A stretch of 64,000 nt of DNA, taken from Eumeta japonica. Its lineage: Eukaryota; Arthropoda; Insecta; Lepidoptera; Psychidae. The stretch covers positions 1 to 64,000 of the forward strand of contig BGZK01001562.1 of NCBI GenBank assembly GCA_005406025.1, given 5' to 3'. A program made the position numbers and the translations under genes. This document shows positions 49,524-61,927 of this stretch, in pieces. Position 1 is the stretch's first letter; each line of letters opens with the position of its first letter. Below the pieces are notes generated by a model. That model made no database searches. It worked only from the letters and a program-made list of their open reading frames with translations, and was not told the origin of the DNA.

Positions 49524-49860
49524 TAGTATGTATGTATATAATAGCATGAACGAACGAACAAAAAGACAGCTTAACAGACACGAGAATAATCCTAGGCACG
49601 ATTCGGTTTTGGCGGGTGTCCGGAACCCTAAAATACAATAACTTATCTGTTGAAAGTATTTTTATAAACAATTCCCATTGCTTTCCCTACACGCGCTTGT
49701 AAATGAGGAACACGCGCATTTGTAATTATTCAACACGATTATTCAACAGATAAATTTAATGTAAGTAGAGAACGCTTTTGAAAAGGAACTCATATGAATT
49801 TATGCACTTTGTTTTAAATGTCGTTTTGATGTTTTGTATGTCCGTTCATTTATCGGATAC

Positions 49861-50060
49861 TAGCTGTGGCCGCAACTTCGTACGCGTGGAACTATCTGAT
49901 TTTATATTTTTTTATGAAATAAAGCTCGTACGTTGCCCCGAGGTAAGCTCAAGTTAACTGCAAAAACCTTTTAAAAATTCGTTGATTAATTTTATATATT
50001 AGCGTGTTTAAACAAAAAAAATTTAAAATGGCCTTATTGTATTATTCCGTTTCACTAGCT
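49861..50060 (+). repeat. Repeat start (tagctgtggccgcaacttcg type)
   Basis: 'tagctgtggccgcaacttcg' and 'acgcgtggaac', then 'aaaaattcgttgattaattt', match a common lepidopteran repeat beginning, the counterpart of the 'gaagccgcgg' ends elsewhere. Only the first 200 bases are readable. Just upstream (49610) is 'ggaaccctaaaa' of the gggttccg class. Confidence 0.45.
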
Positions 50061-50264
50061 TACTTCGCACACAATCAGTTTTTGGTAAATACTTTCAATG
50101 TACAGACGCAAGAATTCTACAGTTTTATTATATGTACACACGTTTATTCAATTCGATAAGTAAAAGTTAATAATCTATATAAAGCAAAAAAAGAACAATT
50201 TACAACACTCTGTACTGTATACAAGGTGACGCCTGAATCATTCTTAAATCGCTATCCAGCCCTT

Positions 50265-50345
50265 GGCGGATCCAGGCGGAGGTCATGGGTCATGAATGAA
50301 TCCCATGGACCATGGGAGGTCTTGACCCCCCGGGTCTTAGTTTTA
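50265..50345. repeat. ggatccagg repeat fragment with palindrome
   Basis: 'ggcggatccaggcggaggtc', then 'tcccatggaccatggga', a 17-base palindrome, then 'cttgaccccccgg'. It shares ggatccagg with the piece inside the LINE at 37491. Confidence 0.45.
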
Positions 50346-53300
50346 CCGCTCCAATCCTGACCGCACCTCGTACGTGTGAACCCCTTGACTCGAAGTCCGG
50401 ATTGGCTGGACGGGTCCTCTCTGGCACGCCCTTGTACCCAGCTCCAAATAAATAATCACAGAAGCATCGACAGTGCGTGGATGAACAAAATCGCATTAGG
50501 TTTAGGACAGAAATACAAACGAAAGACGTTACACGCCTTCTTTGCCGTTCATCTCAAAACACTGCCGGTTCAACTCATCAAATGGGTAATTATTCTTCTA
50601 AAGAAATGGATAAAAGTATTTTTAGAACATGTCTCGGCATTTACTACGAAGCAGATCAATTTGGCTCGGCGTAGGTCACTTGTTCAGCCGCCGCGAACTG
50701 GATATTCCTGATCTTAAAGGACTGGACACAAAATATCTATAAAGGTATTTTAGGTCATTCTCCTAATTAATACTATGCAACTTTATCTCAACGTGCATGA
50801 TCGTGCCGCAGAAGCGGACCGTTTGCGTGATCTGCGGATCAAGACCTAGGGTATCTGTCGGAACCAAGTTTAAGGAAACTGAATTATTCGCTCTGGCGTC
50901 TCAGTTCACACACGAAAATCTGATATGTATGAGAGTAAAAGAAATGTTTAAGAGGTTTAGCGATCGGCGTGAACTCGGTACTAGACATAAAAATAAACTA
51001 CGATAACACGTTCGTCGAGCAAACTCACTTAAATCATTGATGTAGGTCACTGTGGATATTCACGTTTTAGCCTTATGTAAATTTGGAATCATTAATAAAC
51101 AAATTATTGGTAAAAAATGTGTTATAAAATTTCATAGTTTTAGAGAACAAATACCCGTGAGCATACATTCAGCTCTATTTTATCCGGATTTACGTTTTTC
51201 TTAATGTAAATATTTAAAGTTTTATTTATTAACCTTAAATAGAAATACTTTGAATTTCCATTTAGATCATAAGTTGTCGCCAGACCCATCGAAGCTGCTC
51301 CGTTAAGAATATGTAAAATTTAGCCAACTCAATCGCCATTGCAGTTTTTAAACCAAAAACCGCAGTTCCGAAGATTTATTTTCGACATCAAAAACTCTAT
51401 GAGTACGGACGTACATTTGAAGAAAACATGTACAGATGCGTTCTACGCTACCTACCTGCAAACATTAATCGATGGGTAGAATAAATGCATTCTAAGTACG
51501 GAACCGTCCGCGTTGCCGTGAAACTAGCGCTTGCGCGATCTCTTTATCAAAGACAGGTCGACGCACTACAGACTTCGGCTCGTGCGCACCTGCGCGCCAA
51601 AGCTCTCTTGTACATGGGAAACTTTCGTAACAGTGATAAGAAATTTTTTTGTTAGTCTTTCGCTGATAAAGCTCAGCGACGAAGTATGGGAGGTCTAAAT
51701 GTTGTTCAGACGTGAATAATCCCAACTTCGTATAAAACTAAAGATAATATGCGATATCACAAGTTAACCACGCGCCTGCCGAAATGAAAAATCTTATATA
51801 CCAAAAATGAATTGAAAAAATTATTACAAAATTACAAATTAAAAAGAAATACTTTTTAAAGCTATTCTTATTGTTTAAAAACATACAAGTGTAATTATGT
51901 TTTTTATATACAACCTTGGCATAATATATTAACACTAGACAGTATTAATTGATACCTAATTTTACTTTTTAATCGAAATTGAGTCTTGAATTCCCATAAC
52001 TTTTTTTTGGATTTAAAAAAGTAATATTTTGGAATTACATTCTGTCTGTCACACATACTAAAATAAGACACCTGCTCCGGCAGGTAAGCACACGATTATT
52101 TGACCAAATTGATTAAATCGACCCAATTTTTTTATGCCATTTTCATTTTTTTTACATTTTTCAATCCCACATATGCATATAGAATAAAATTAAATCTAGA
52201 GCTAAGAGAGCATCGAAGTTCTGAGTTGGGTCTGATATAATTTATACTGATGAAAAGGGCATTGTCAGCAATATGCAATGCGACTACGGTTGCATTTAGT
52301 ATTATAATAATTAATTAACACCACTGTTAGATGACTTTTTATTGCTTTCTTTATTTATACAAGTGTTACTTTCGAAAATATTTTTAAAATCTGAAGAATG
52401 AGATTTTTTTGAAAATATTTTGAGAATCTAATCTAACATAACCAATATTACTTTAATAAATATCGTAGATAAAAAAAAATTCATAGTCGATATTTATATG
52501 TATAGTGTATAGCTAAATATTTATTCGTCATTTTGCGTATCTAAATAAATAAATACTGCATAATCAGTTATATTATTCTTTCTTCGTATATGTTATTTGC
52601 GTAATTATTAATAAATTGAGTTTGTCATTTAATTTAATAGATTTTTTTTTTATTTAATATGTTATTTTAACTATAATTGACATTGTTGAGAATAATAACA
52701 ATGAAATAATACAATATTAAATACTTCACAGTATTAAAGTTGATAGTAAAGTATTTAATACTTAAGAGTAGATCGTTATTTTCATGAGATCGTATACACA
52801 GACGCCATTTCTCCTTAAAAATGGGTTTTTTAAGCTAATAATATTCGTTCATCGACGCTAGATTAATTCGCGGCGCCGAACAACCTTCTTTTTGCAAAAC
52901 TACAGTTCTTTTCAAAAATTTACACGCATTTTCGGGAAAATCTCTTTCTCCTTAACCTCTTTCTCGAACCGTCCTCATGTAAGAAGCCCACAAAGAAATT
53001 CATTCTAAAGCGATGATCTACAAAAACGACCGGACGTGCACAATCGTTTAATTAAATTAATATTTAATTAAACAAAGTTTTCTTTTGTTTAACTTGCATT
53101 TTCCACTTTAACACTAAGAAAATTCATAATTATGTATATTAAAATTTATTACTCATCAATATAAAATTTCCCATTCCTATAGATGAATGTCAGTTTTAAC
53201 TCATTGAGATAATTTGGGAACGCATAATTATAAAACAAAAATTACGTACAATCACGCCATCCCAGACTTGTTCTAGCAAGTTGTTTGGATGAGTAGAAAT

Positions 53301-54337
53301 ATTGCGGTTATGTTAAAACAAATGGTAGAAAATTGAAACCGACATACCAAAATGGACGTGTTGAACACTCACTAATTTCACAAGCAAATCTTTCCACATA
53401 AATAAATCTACATCACAAAAACCGTAAAATACGATCTCCAAAACAAACACGACCGCTTTGTCGGTGCTTAGAAATGTATTTGTGAGCCATACACGTGAGC
53501 AAGCGATACGTATATGTGATACAGAGGGTCGTACTCCCAGACGCGCATGCGCTATGTTCAATCGATATCCTACGCTGGACATAGTCTTCAGTGAAATTCT
53601 TAAGAATATTCTTATATATTTTTTATAAATTCGTTAAAATAATTCTTGCGATTTCAGTTTGGAAAATTAGGGATAAAATTTGATTAGAAAATCTATATAT
53701 TGTTTTCTCCGGTGTGCTTTTATATAAATATGTGATTTAATTGCAAAATTCATGGTTGTTATTTATTTCAATTTTTCTATAAAAACTCAGTGGGAGATCG
53801 ACAAATGGTACTGAAAAAAAAATTATCCTTTTAACATCTTGTAATTTTCTTTATTTTAAAAATGACAATTGCTACTAAAATACAAAAAAACCATTTTAAA
53901 ACTTCTGTATATATATCGAACACCAATATTCATCATCATCCTTGAGTGTCCGAGGTGTAACTCCATAACGTTATTTTAATGATCTTTTCTGACATCCATT
54001 ACTTAAATTGATCAATCTTCACAGTTAACCCTTTCGAGCCCTATCGGAAGTTGTGTTCCAAAAGTAGAAATAAGCGATCGATATCCAAAAATATCGTAAT
54101 TTTCTATGACATACGAAACTCTTAAACTCTTTTCACTAAAGGATTGACTTCTACAAACATTCGAAGCTGCCTCTAACCTCTTATCGCCATATCAATTTTC
54201 AACGTCTTCCGTCAAAGCGTCTCTGAATAAATAATACGTGTGTTGTCGAATTTGTAAATAGCGCACAGCTGAGACATCACTCCCACTATTTTTTCATTCT
54301 GATCAGGCCTTATGCCTTATGACTCCAAGTAGGCCCA
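50346..54337. other. Spacer, no confirmed gene
   Basis: A 69-codon frame at 50797-51006 has a C-V-I-C-G motif near its start but no other support. 51010-54337 is mostly AT-rich with homopolymers and no recognised repeat. Confidence 0.45.
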
Positions 54338-54510
54338 GGGTGTGAGGCCGCTGACCACCACCATCACCGATGCGACGACAACGCTCAGCTCCGAGGGTAT
54401 AAAATGCTTTCCCGGACAAGAAACGAGTGGTTTAAATTGGCTTGAGCCAAAAACTTATCGGTCAATTCGGCCGCGATCAGGCTGGAACCTGCTAACTGCA
54501 GATTCAAAAC
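54338..54510 (+). repeat. Short interspersed repeat (ctccgagg family)
   Basis: 'gctgaccaccaccatcaccg', 'gctcagctccgaggg', 'tggtttaaattggcttgag' and 'aaaacttatcggtcaattc' follow the order seen at 28607 and 34835, and here run further. Diverged. Confidence 0.5.
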
Positions 54511-54987
54511 CTTTGCTCTTAAATTCTGAACCATCGCGACTGCCGAGGCAATATACCCCGCAGTTATTCCAATTTTAGTATGAACTTTAAAACTTTATTG
54601 TAGTCGACAAGCGATCGGACCGCCGTCGATTTAGCGTTCGCAAAGCGTATCGGCCGATAGCGCGTTATCGAACAATGCAAGGACGCAATATCGTCAACAA
54701 CGAGATAACATATAAATACCCATATCGTGAAACTGTATTGACAAGCGAGCATAAAGGGAAAAATAGCAGACGTGCGCGAATAGTACTCACAGAATGAGGA
54801 TTCCGTACGGACTTAACTATATAATAAATTATTATAAACCATGCCTATTTCTCAGAAGGGTAGACTGAGACTATAGATTTCCACATGAAACAATCTTTGC
54901 ATATCTCTCATATCTCTCTTTGCCTCACTGACATCCATCAATCTTTTCATTCAAGCTCGTCGGTTTCGGTGCTTGAATTTAGGCCAT

Positions 54988-55760
54988 TTTTAGGGTTCCG
55001 TACCTCAAAAGGAAAAACAGAACCCTTATAGTACATATGTGGGCCCTTATATGTGGACAACCACTACTTTTTGAACGCGGCCCGCGAATGTATTTGCACA
55101 CTAAAGTTTAGCCTACAACATGTCAAAGATTGCCCATACCTGCCTTGTAGGATCATTTTATTGTCCATCCGTCCGTCTGTCTGTCAAGACCTTTTATCTC
55201 GGGAATGCGTAAAGGTATCCAGTTGAAATTAAAACCATGTACTCAAGCTTACAGTTTCTTGAAGTTTTGAAAATATCAAACTTCTAAATTAATGTGAAAA
55301 AAAGATATGGCACTTTATACCGCAAAAAACGTATATTTTGGCACTCTCAAAAGAATCAAAATTTATAGGGTATTTTCCGTTGGCCTAAAACTATGAAATT
55401 TGGCAAGTAATACCGTCCTTACTACAAGTATAGGAAAAAATCTGAAAATCGTATATTTGTAATTAAATCATTAAAAATATAATCTTTATTCTCTTTCCAG
55501 TCACCACTTACAAATCTAGATCAAATTTAATATATAAGTAAAAAAAATAACTGTAATTAGCTTACCTACGTAATTTAGGTATGAACTGTTAGTATAACCA
55601 CAATTTCCTATAAGTATGTAATTATAGGTTTTGGAAGCTGAATTTCTGGAAAAGCTCGTAAAAAAAACTGGGAGATTCGATTCCTGAACTATTTATAATA
55701 TGTACCTGCAAATTTTTATGGAACCCTCGGTGGCCGAATTCCACTCGCACTTGTCCGATT
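54988..55760 (+). mobile_element. 'gggttccg' repeat element nested in the LINE
   Basis: Starts 'tttttagggttccgtacc', then 'aaaaggaaaaacagaaccc', a gtccgtctgtctgtc run, 'tatctcgggaatgcgtaaag' and 'ccgttggcctaaaactatga'. It ends 'atggaaccctcggtggccg' and 'ccactcgcacttgtccg'. LINE sequence resumes on both sides. The class is very common in moths and butterflies in my recollection. No protein is encoded. It has its own insertion at 55053. Confidence 0.75.
55053..55142. mobile_element. Deleted hAT-like MITE, third nesting layer
   Basis: 'gtggacaaccact' is joined directly to 'actttttgaacgcggcccgc', with 'gtcaaagattgcccatacctg' at the end. This is the element at 41815 with its centre deleted. Flanks ccttatat and ccttgtag match at 6 of 8 positions. 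It separates 'aacccttata' from 'gatcatttt', which are adjacent in intact copies of the host element. Confidence 0.7.
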
Positions 55761-55912
55761 ATTTAATATGCCACCAATACGATCTGCATAGGGTTTTCTA
55801 GGGCGACCCTTGCCGACCTTTTCATCACATAAATTCGCTCTGTAGATTTGTATTGTCAGCCTACTTTCATTCATCCTTTCCAGACGGCCAAACCACCGCA
55901 ACTTAACTATAT

Positions 55913-56394
55913 GTATGCAGATATTTCATCCATCAGATTTTCGTCGATTTTCATCTGATGTCGATACCGATGCTGGCGAGATATCGATGCGCGAATTCCG
56001 AAACTTTTAAAACATCTACGTTTTTACTTCTTTCTATGCATGTTATAGAAATATTAAAAAATAGTCCTTGTTAAATATAGGAAACCGATAAATATTTTTA
56101 TTTTTAAAATTTGTCGAATTATCAATTATAATCGCAATGTAAATCAAATGAGATCGATATTACATACATCATGTTGTCATCTCTTTCTGATAGTCTCAAA
56201 ATACTACTTACAAAATAAAATAAAAGGAACTTAAATCGTAGTCATTGCGTACGACCATTAAAAATTTGCTTTGAATATAAGTTACGCAACGTTCTTATTA
56301 AAATCAAATTAGATCAGAGATCCAAAATGAGGATTGGAATCGGGGAAAAAGTTTTTTCGTATTCTATATACAAATTCAAGATAATTTTTCATCA
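55913..56394. other. Spacer, no feature
   Basis: AT-rich. Contains the palindromic pair catcagatttt/tcatctgatg at about 55930-55960. Confidence 0.5.
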
Positions 56395-56445
56395 TATTTT
56401 ATTTACATTTAATTATTATATATATAATCAAATGTAAATAAAATA
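56395..56445. repeat. Inverted repeat, 16-bp perfect arms
   Basis: 'tattttatttacattt' at 56395-56410 is reverse-complemented at 56430-56445 with a TA-rich 19-base loop. Pairing continues outward with one mismatch. Confidence 0.8.
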
Positions 56446-56456
56446 CGATAAAATCC

Positions 56457-56514
56457 CAAAATTTCTATAGCAATGGGATTATGTCACTACCTACAAAATG
56501 GAAACAAGTTGTTG

Positions 56515-56593
<79 letters not shown>

Positions 56594-56689
56594 ATATATT
56601 TATATTTTATAAATATAAAATATAGATATATATTTCAACAACTTGTTTCCATTTTGTAGGTAAACATAATCTTGCTGTAGAAATTTTGA
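56457..56689. repeat. Foldback with about 63-bp arms and a TA microsatellite core
   Basis: The left arm 56457-56520 and right arm 56627-56689 share 'caaaatttct', 'gcaa', 'gattatgt' and 'acctacaaaatggaaacaag' in opposite orientation with few differences. Between them are about 35 ta units (56519-56588) and further AT palindrome. A foldback MITE or an inverted duplication; the whole could form a long hairpin. Confidence 0.8.
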
Positions 56690-58500
56690 GATTTCTGATC
56701 AAATAACTGCGACAAATAGTTTTAACAGTCCTCTCTTGATATTAACCTATCACCGCCTAAGGAATTTTGAAGAGATCCAAACAGGTGTAAATCTAAAGAT
56801 GCAAAGTCCAAGAGAGATCCAAACAGGTGAAATTGTCTATGCACGCACAACCGCGAACAGAAGCTATGGTATTTAATCACCTACATACTCATCAGACCCG
56901 CATAAAACGCCCATCATCTCTCTAACTATGATTTTAGAGTCATATCACACGATGATTATTCCACCATCGATTAAGTTTTTTGACCTCCTTTCCAGATGAG
57001 CAGCAGGAGATGGGTCCATTCAATTTCTCTCGTGGGTACTCACTGCATGTTCCAGCACACCTTGTTGTTCACCGGGATCTGCTGCATCACAGCTTGTTAT
57101 TTGACGGGAAAGCGCGGCAATTATTTTGCACTACGACTATTACACCACTGTATGTACGCGCCTACGGCTTATATAGTCAAATGATAAAGGATCTATATGC
57201 GATTTATTCGCGAACTGTGTCAGTTGACAGAAGAAGGGGAAGGAGAAAAGGGTGTTCAGTCAGTCAGATGAGCGGTTGGTTATGGTCATTTTACCATAGT
57301 GAACAACCGCTACTCTTCGTATTTCACAAGGTTTCACTGTAACTCATTTCCTTCTACAGACGAATATGATTGAAGAAGTTGGAAATAAACTTATGAAGAT
57401 AATGCTCTCTATACCTACTAGCCTATTGGCATACAAAAACTAGGATATAAATCATTCGAGAAAAGCAGCTCAAAAAATATTATTCTATATACAAATATCG
57501 ATAATGAATTTTTAAGACAAATAATCACTGTCGATCTTTAGATCGAAATAGCTTTTATGGCATTATCTATATATACAATAAGTGTATTGATAACGTTTGC
57601 CATAAACTGTAAGGAATGCAACAGCATTCCCTACATCACCCGAGGCTGTTCTTAAAAACCCTGTTTCTCCGTTTGTCTGTTCGTGGGCGAGTTTTTATGA
57701 GATCATATCAGATAACTTAAGCATAGCTTACTGTTACATATAGAATTCATTTGCTTAAAAATGGCTGACAAAAAAAAATTTGCTCCATGCGTTCGTAGTT
57801 GTGGACAAAGCTAGTCAACAATGTAAGTCGTTGTAAATGACTATTATTAAAATCTTAACACAATTGCCTTTCATTTCGATTACCGACTAGCGAGGATCGG
57901 AGCGATCGCACTTGACCGAAGTTCGTACTCGAGCGAGCTGACGAGACGTTAAGTGTATTGCACATTATTACTAAAAAAAAGCCACAGAGGAATGCTTGTC
58001 CCACTTAAGGGGGCACGGCGTTAAAGATTAGAAAAGTGGCCGTGCGAGAATTTTATCTGGCTGTCTATGGTGAGAGATTGGAGTGCTGCACGTGATGGCC
58101 GTCGGCGATAGCGTCGTTGTTTAACAAATGTTTAAATTGTTAACAATAGTTTGTGTTTTAGCGTCGTACCTGCGGGCCCTATCGTTGAAAACGTTTAGGG
58201 ACCCGTTTGAAATATAGGGCTCGATTTAGAAATTTTCTTTAGTTGAGTTTGTCAAAACGGTTGCCTTTTTCTTCATTATTCCGTTGAAATATCAATCGGT
58301 AACCTAGAATAAAACCGGAAAAAAAATATTCTTATCGAAGCTTACTCACATCAATAGAATTTAATGTTAACTATTTTTTTAAACGATCTCTCTAACTGTA
58401 CTGTCGTGCCGATGTGATCACGCCTATAAAATAAATCCAATTTCAAGACCGCCTACCGACGACGCTTCGATTACAGCGCTATCAATCGAAACGCGAGTAC
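56690..58500. other. Spacer, no confirmed gene
   Basis: A polypyrimidine-AG 'tttttgacctcctttccag' at about 56977-56995 looks like an acceptor, but the frames after it (to 57342) show no domain. A hairpin lies at 57270-57313 and a small palindrome 'ggaatgcaacagcattcc' at about 57594. Confidence 0.4.
57270..57313. repeat. Short imperfect hairpin
   Basis: gagcggttggttatggt pairs with accatagtgaacaaccgctac, with a small bulge and a six-base loop. Too short for a typical microRNA precursor. Confidence 0.6.
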
Positions 58501-58700
58501 TTATAAAGGCATGAACATAATACATTCATGCCGTACGCATGCCGCTTTACGGCAGCGACGAGGAGAGGCGCCCACAAAACATCCTTTGTCCGCGGCGCGA
58601 CGCGAGCCGGCCGCAACGAAAACATGTGCGCGGTCACAATGCCGTTTTCATGTTTTGATATCGCTCGGCATGAAAGCGAGTTACCACTGTTACCACGTTA
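58501..58700 (+). promoter_or_regulatory. TATAAA followed by CpG-rich block
   Basis: 'cttataaaggcatgaac' at about 58500 precedes GC-rich sequence (58540-58660). The open frame through it is Arg/Ala-rich and probably compositional. Possible promoter and 5' exon; no donor of quality was found. Confidence 0.2.
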
Positions 58701-59511
58701 CGCCCGTGTCCTCGAACGCCCATGATGGGCGCTTGCAGGGAAATACGATATCGGAAAATGCGAGCCGTGAGCGTGAACATGAAACGGTTTTTTTTTTGAA
58801 ACGAAGTGCTTTATCGGCAGAAGTTGACTAGTAGAAATCGTAACATAACGAAAAGCGTTACGCCCCCACCATGCGCCTTTCTCTATCTCTTTTAAAATTC
58901 ATAATTTAGTATTTTTTTATATGCCTAATTTATAATTCGCCATTTATATCAAATGAATATTTTACCTAAAATATTAAATGTTTGTAGGGGTTCCCCGACC
59001 GTACATTTATATTTTTTGAACCATTTCGCTTGCTGACAATTCAAACTAGCAGCTAAGATTGTCTTCAGTCTAAATTATGAATGAATGAAAAAAAATAAGA
59101 CTTTGATGGGGATCGTAGATGTATATTAATATGAAATTTCGTCGATATCAAAAATATTTTTAATAGGTAAGCTAATAAAAAATATTTTTGTAACTTAGTC
59201 TAATTTGACCTATTCATTAGTGATTTTACCTTTAGCCGTTCACATAAGCGATCTTAACTTTAACATACGTAATAATAAGTACACGCTTGCCAGCAGCATG
59301 CATTAACTTGCAACATGCATTAATCCACCGCTGATTCTCGAATCTGTTCTTTCACTACGAATCTGCTTGGAATGTTGATTCGAATATAACAAACATAACC
59401 AAACCGATTGTTCTGTTGTGTTCAGTTCAATTACCCTATTACCGTAACGTACCCTCCTACATTCTTTTCATTTTAGATCAAAGCACTTCGATCCTAATCC
59501 TACCGCTCACG

Positions 59512-59665
59512 CATTGCGGGTTGGGATCGCTGATGACCGACCAGTGCTATGACAACGTCCGAAACCGACGGCTTGACGTACAACCGACTGTTTGACGTAC
59601 AACCGACAGCTTGACGTACTTTCCGAGACTCGGTGGTTTAATTTCCTTAAAGTTAAAAAGTGACT
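59512..59665 (+). repeat. Short interspersed repeat with internal 19-bp tandem
   Basis: 'ttgggatcgctgatgaccg', 'cagtgctat', 'tttccgagactcgg' and 'tggtttaatttccttaaagtt' follow the 28607 family. The middle is expanded by three 19-base units starting aaccgac and ending ttgacgtac (59563-59581, 59582-59600, 59601-59619). Confidence 0.65.
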
Positions 59666-60096
59666 AGGCAATTCGCCCGTGGTTTAACCCAACAATTTTC
59701 AGTTCGATGGGCAAACAATCGAGCCGAATCGAGCTACCGCCGCTCTTTTGCATAACTTTAGTTTTAGATTTCATTATTCAATAATTAAATATGTACCTCG
59801 ACTCGGTCAATTCACTGTCATACCGATTCCACTACAGCAAACTCTGACACTGTCAATAGATACATATGCGCACGCGTTATTTTATTATTAACCAGGCGAG
59901 AAATTATTTCAAGCAAATGACAAATTGTACCTACCTACCTCTTGAGAATTCAATGTGACGAAACCGAAGTCCAAATAAATCCCCAACGCTAACGATCTTC
60001 AAGTGGCCCCGCTTAAGATCAAATATATCGTGCGCTGAGTGTGGTTCCGATTGCGTCAGACTATTGTTTACAACAATTAATATAATATAATAATAT
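59666..60096. other. Spacer, no gene seen
   Basis: No recognised signal. Confidence 0.5.
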
Positions 60097-60175
60097 GTAA
60101 CTCACGCCTGTTTATTTCCAAAAAGGGTAGGCAGGGACTATAGACTTGCACATGGTACGATCTATGCGTCAATAT
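60097..60175 (-). repeat. 3' UTR fragment of the LINE family
   Basis: 'aactcacgcctgtttatttcc', 'agggtaggcaggga', 'ctatagacttgcacatggta' equals the 3' end found at 2385, 32420 and 54835. Extreme 5' truncation leaves no coding sequence. Confidence 0.75.
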
Positions 60176-60344
60176 TGCACCAATTAATTAATATATATTG
60201 AAATAACGATAATGTTTCCTGTAAACACGCACCGTGCATGTATATTACGTCATATATCGGGTTTTATAAAATTACTGAATATTTAGGGAACTGATATGCA
60301 TCGAATTATTTCTATTTGCTTTCGGTCACGGGCACACGTGATTA

Positions 60345-60680
60345 TATTTCAAAAAAGCTACCCTCGATTTTCTCGCTCCGTATGTTTGAGGGTAAGTTGC
60401 ACTGCGAGCGAGCGGTGAATTCATGAAATATATACACATATACATAAAAAAAAAAGCTTAAATCGCCACCAGAATTAAATTCAGGAGTAAAAATAGCAAT
60501 CTTATAGTTACATAGGTACTTACATACACAAGAGGGTAGTTTACCGATATTTAGAATATTACCTGACTCGACTCGACTGAAGGTGAAATCAAATTTTAAT
60601 TTTTTATACCGATTGGATAAGTTATTGGTAAAGGCAATATCCAAGGGAAGATATTGACATTGCTCCGGGATTGTAATCAT
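60345..60680 (-). repeat. Repeat related to 48120-48380
   Basis: Shares the 'aaaagctaccctcga' and 'gagcgagcggtgaattcatg' blocks. The 112-codon minus frame over it lacks a recognisable domain and ends in the same region as another repeat, so it is not called as a gene. Confidence 0.4.
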
Positions 60681-60689
60681 AGATTAAGT

Positions 60690-60960
60690 ATGAATATTAA
60701 TAATTGTAATGGCGAGCGATACCAGAATTGAGAATAAAAAGCGGCTGGGAATCGCTTTGTAATAAAATAATTTTGCGGCAGTGAGAATGTTTTCGGTCTA
60801 AGAGTATTGCCGTGCCTTTGGGATGATTTGATTGATGACGCCACCGGCATCGGAACGATGGGGACCATGATTGATAATACGGTTTGCCAACATTAAAGAT
60901 GAAGACATTCGTCCTGTGTCCACGCAGGCGGAGCCGCGGCAAAAGCTGATATTGTATAAG
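60690..60960 (+). repeat. Repeat end with 'cgcaggcggagccgcgg'
   Basis: A decayed gaatcg-type tract (gaattgagaat, catcggaacgat), then 'ctgtgtccacgcaggcggag' and 'ccgcggcaaaagctgatatt', the same end as at 1515 in better condition. Confidence 0.55.
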
Positions 60961-61147
60961 ACACTATCTTCTACGACGGAGTTACCCTTTCTGTTCGATC
61001 GGCAATTTAATATATTAGATAATGCTTCTTTTATAATTATTCATAAATAATTGCGTTTCGCATTTTTTAAGTAAAAAGACTTTAGGTAAGCATTTAAATA
61101 ATCAGTAATCTTATCGTCCGGCTTTAAATATATTACGCGTGGGGAAA

Positions 61148-61153
<6 letters not shown>

Positions 61154-61181
<28 letters not shown>
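61154..61181. repeat. TA microsatellite
   Basis: About 14 ta units. Confidence 0.9.
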
Positions 61182-61184
<3 letters not shown>

Positions 61185-61927
61185 AAATCATAAATATTTA
61201 TCGACGGAACTAATGTGAAAATTCTAAATATTCATATTACTATACCTGTAGGCCTATGTAGATAAAAGAGATTACTCAGAAAAATAACCCACGTTGAAAA
61301 TAATTATTGAAGTGGATAATGAACATTCAATTTATCTCAATCATTAGATTTATGACCACAGTAACTATCTATTATTTAATTTCATTTTTCCTTGGCTATT
61401 AAATCGACAATTTGTTACAATTTTTGACACTGAATACCTGATTATGTCATTAAAATGTCATCACATTTCTTATCTCGCACATGGATCGAATATCAAATAA
61501 TTAATAAGTCCAGAATTATATTGAAAATACTGATTATTCGTAAATTAAATGTGGAATCGTTGCCCATCTCAAAATAGCCCCTCGGGTGAAAGCTCCCACA
61601 AGCTTTTAAGCTCGGAAACCGGCCGTAAAAGCATCGAATGCCATCTGGTTTCTGAGACGTCTTACATAACAGCCCGCCGGGGCCGTCGACCCCGCCCCAG
61701 TACTTATGTGAGGGTTACTTCCTGATCGCCTGATTGGATACGCTCTTGCGTACGATTGGAATAAGTTAATTTCAACGATTCCGTATGGTCCCGAAGGCTC
61801 CGTCAGCCGAAGGCCATAAACGTGAAACCCTGTGTATGCGCGTGTGTCTATGGTATATTTAAGTGGGCAGCAACTGGCCATCATCACTGCGATAGCTGTG
61901 CTCGCGTGAAGCTATCGAGCGATAGAC
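61182..61927. other. Spacer with small GC-rich patch
   Basis: 61660-61700 ('cccgccggggccgtcgaccc') is GC-rich. No gene. Confidence 0.4.

Larger units (their letters stand above)
54823..55900 (-). mobile_element. LINE copy with 12-bp target duplication, carrying a nested insertion
   Basis: Minus strand: R-W-F-G-R-L-E-R-M-N-E-S-R-L and G-K-G-R-P-R-K-P-Y-A-D (55767-55900), and after the insertion the 3' UTR (54835-54986) with 'tctcagaagggtag'. The 12 bases acttaactatat occur at 54811-54822 and 55901-55912, exactly at the two ends. So only about 300 bases of LINE were inserted, 5'-truncated, and were later split at about 54987/55764. Confidence 0.9.

Noticed and set aside
49444..49671. 75-codon frame rich in Tyr-Ile
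   Set aside because: It is the translation of the TA microsatellite.
50376..50711. 111-codon frame
   Set aside because: No recognisable domain; it begins inside a repeat fragment and overlaps another frame on the same strand.
50797..51006. 69-codon frame with C-V-I-C-G
   Set aside because: One CxxC is not enough for a zinc domain, with no second pair, splice site or start context to support it.
57270..57313. microRNA precursor
   Set aside because: The stem is about 18 pairs with a bulge, shorter than animal precursors, and lacks flanking paired sequence.
56980..57342. 120-codon frame after an acceptor-like polypyrimidine tract
   Set aside because: No domain or matching exon was found. Overlapping frames on both strands look equally plausible (the minus strand gives V-N-N-K-V-C-W-N-M-Q), so no coding strand can be chosen.
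60342..60680. 112-codon minus-strand frame
   Set aside because: It begins in a repeat shared with 48.2 kb and shows no conserved motif.
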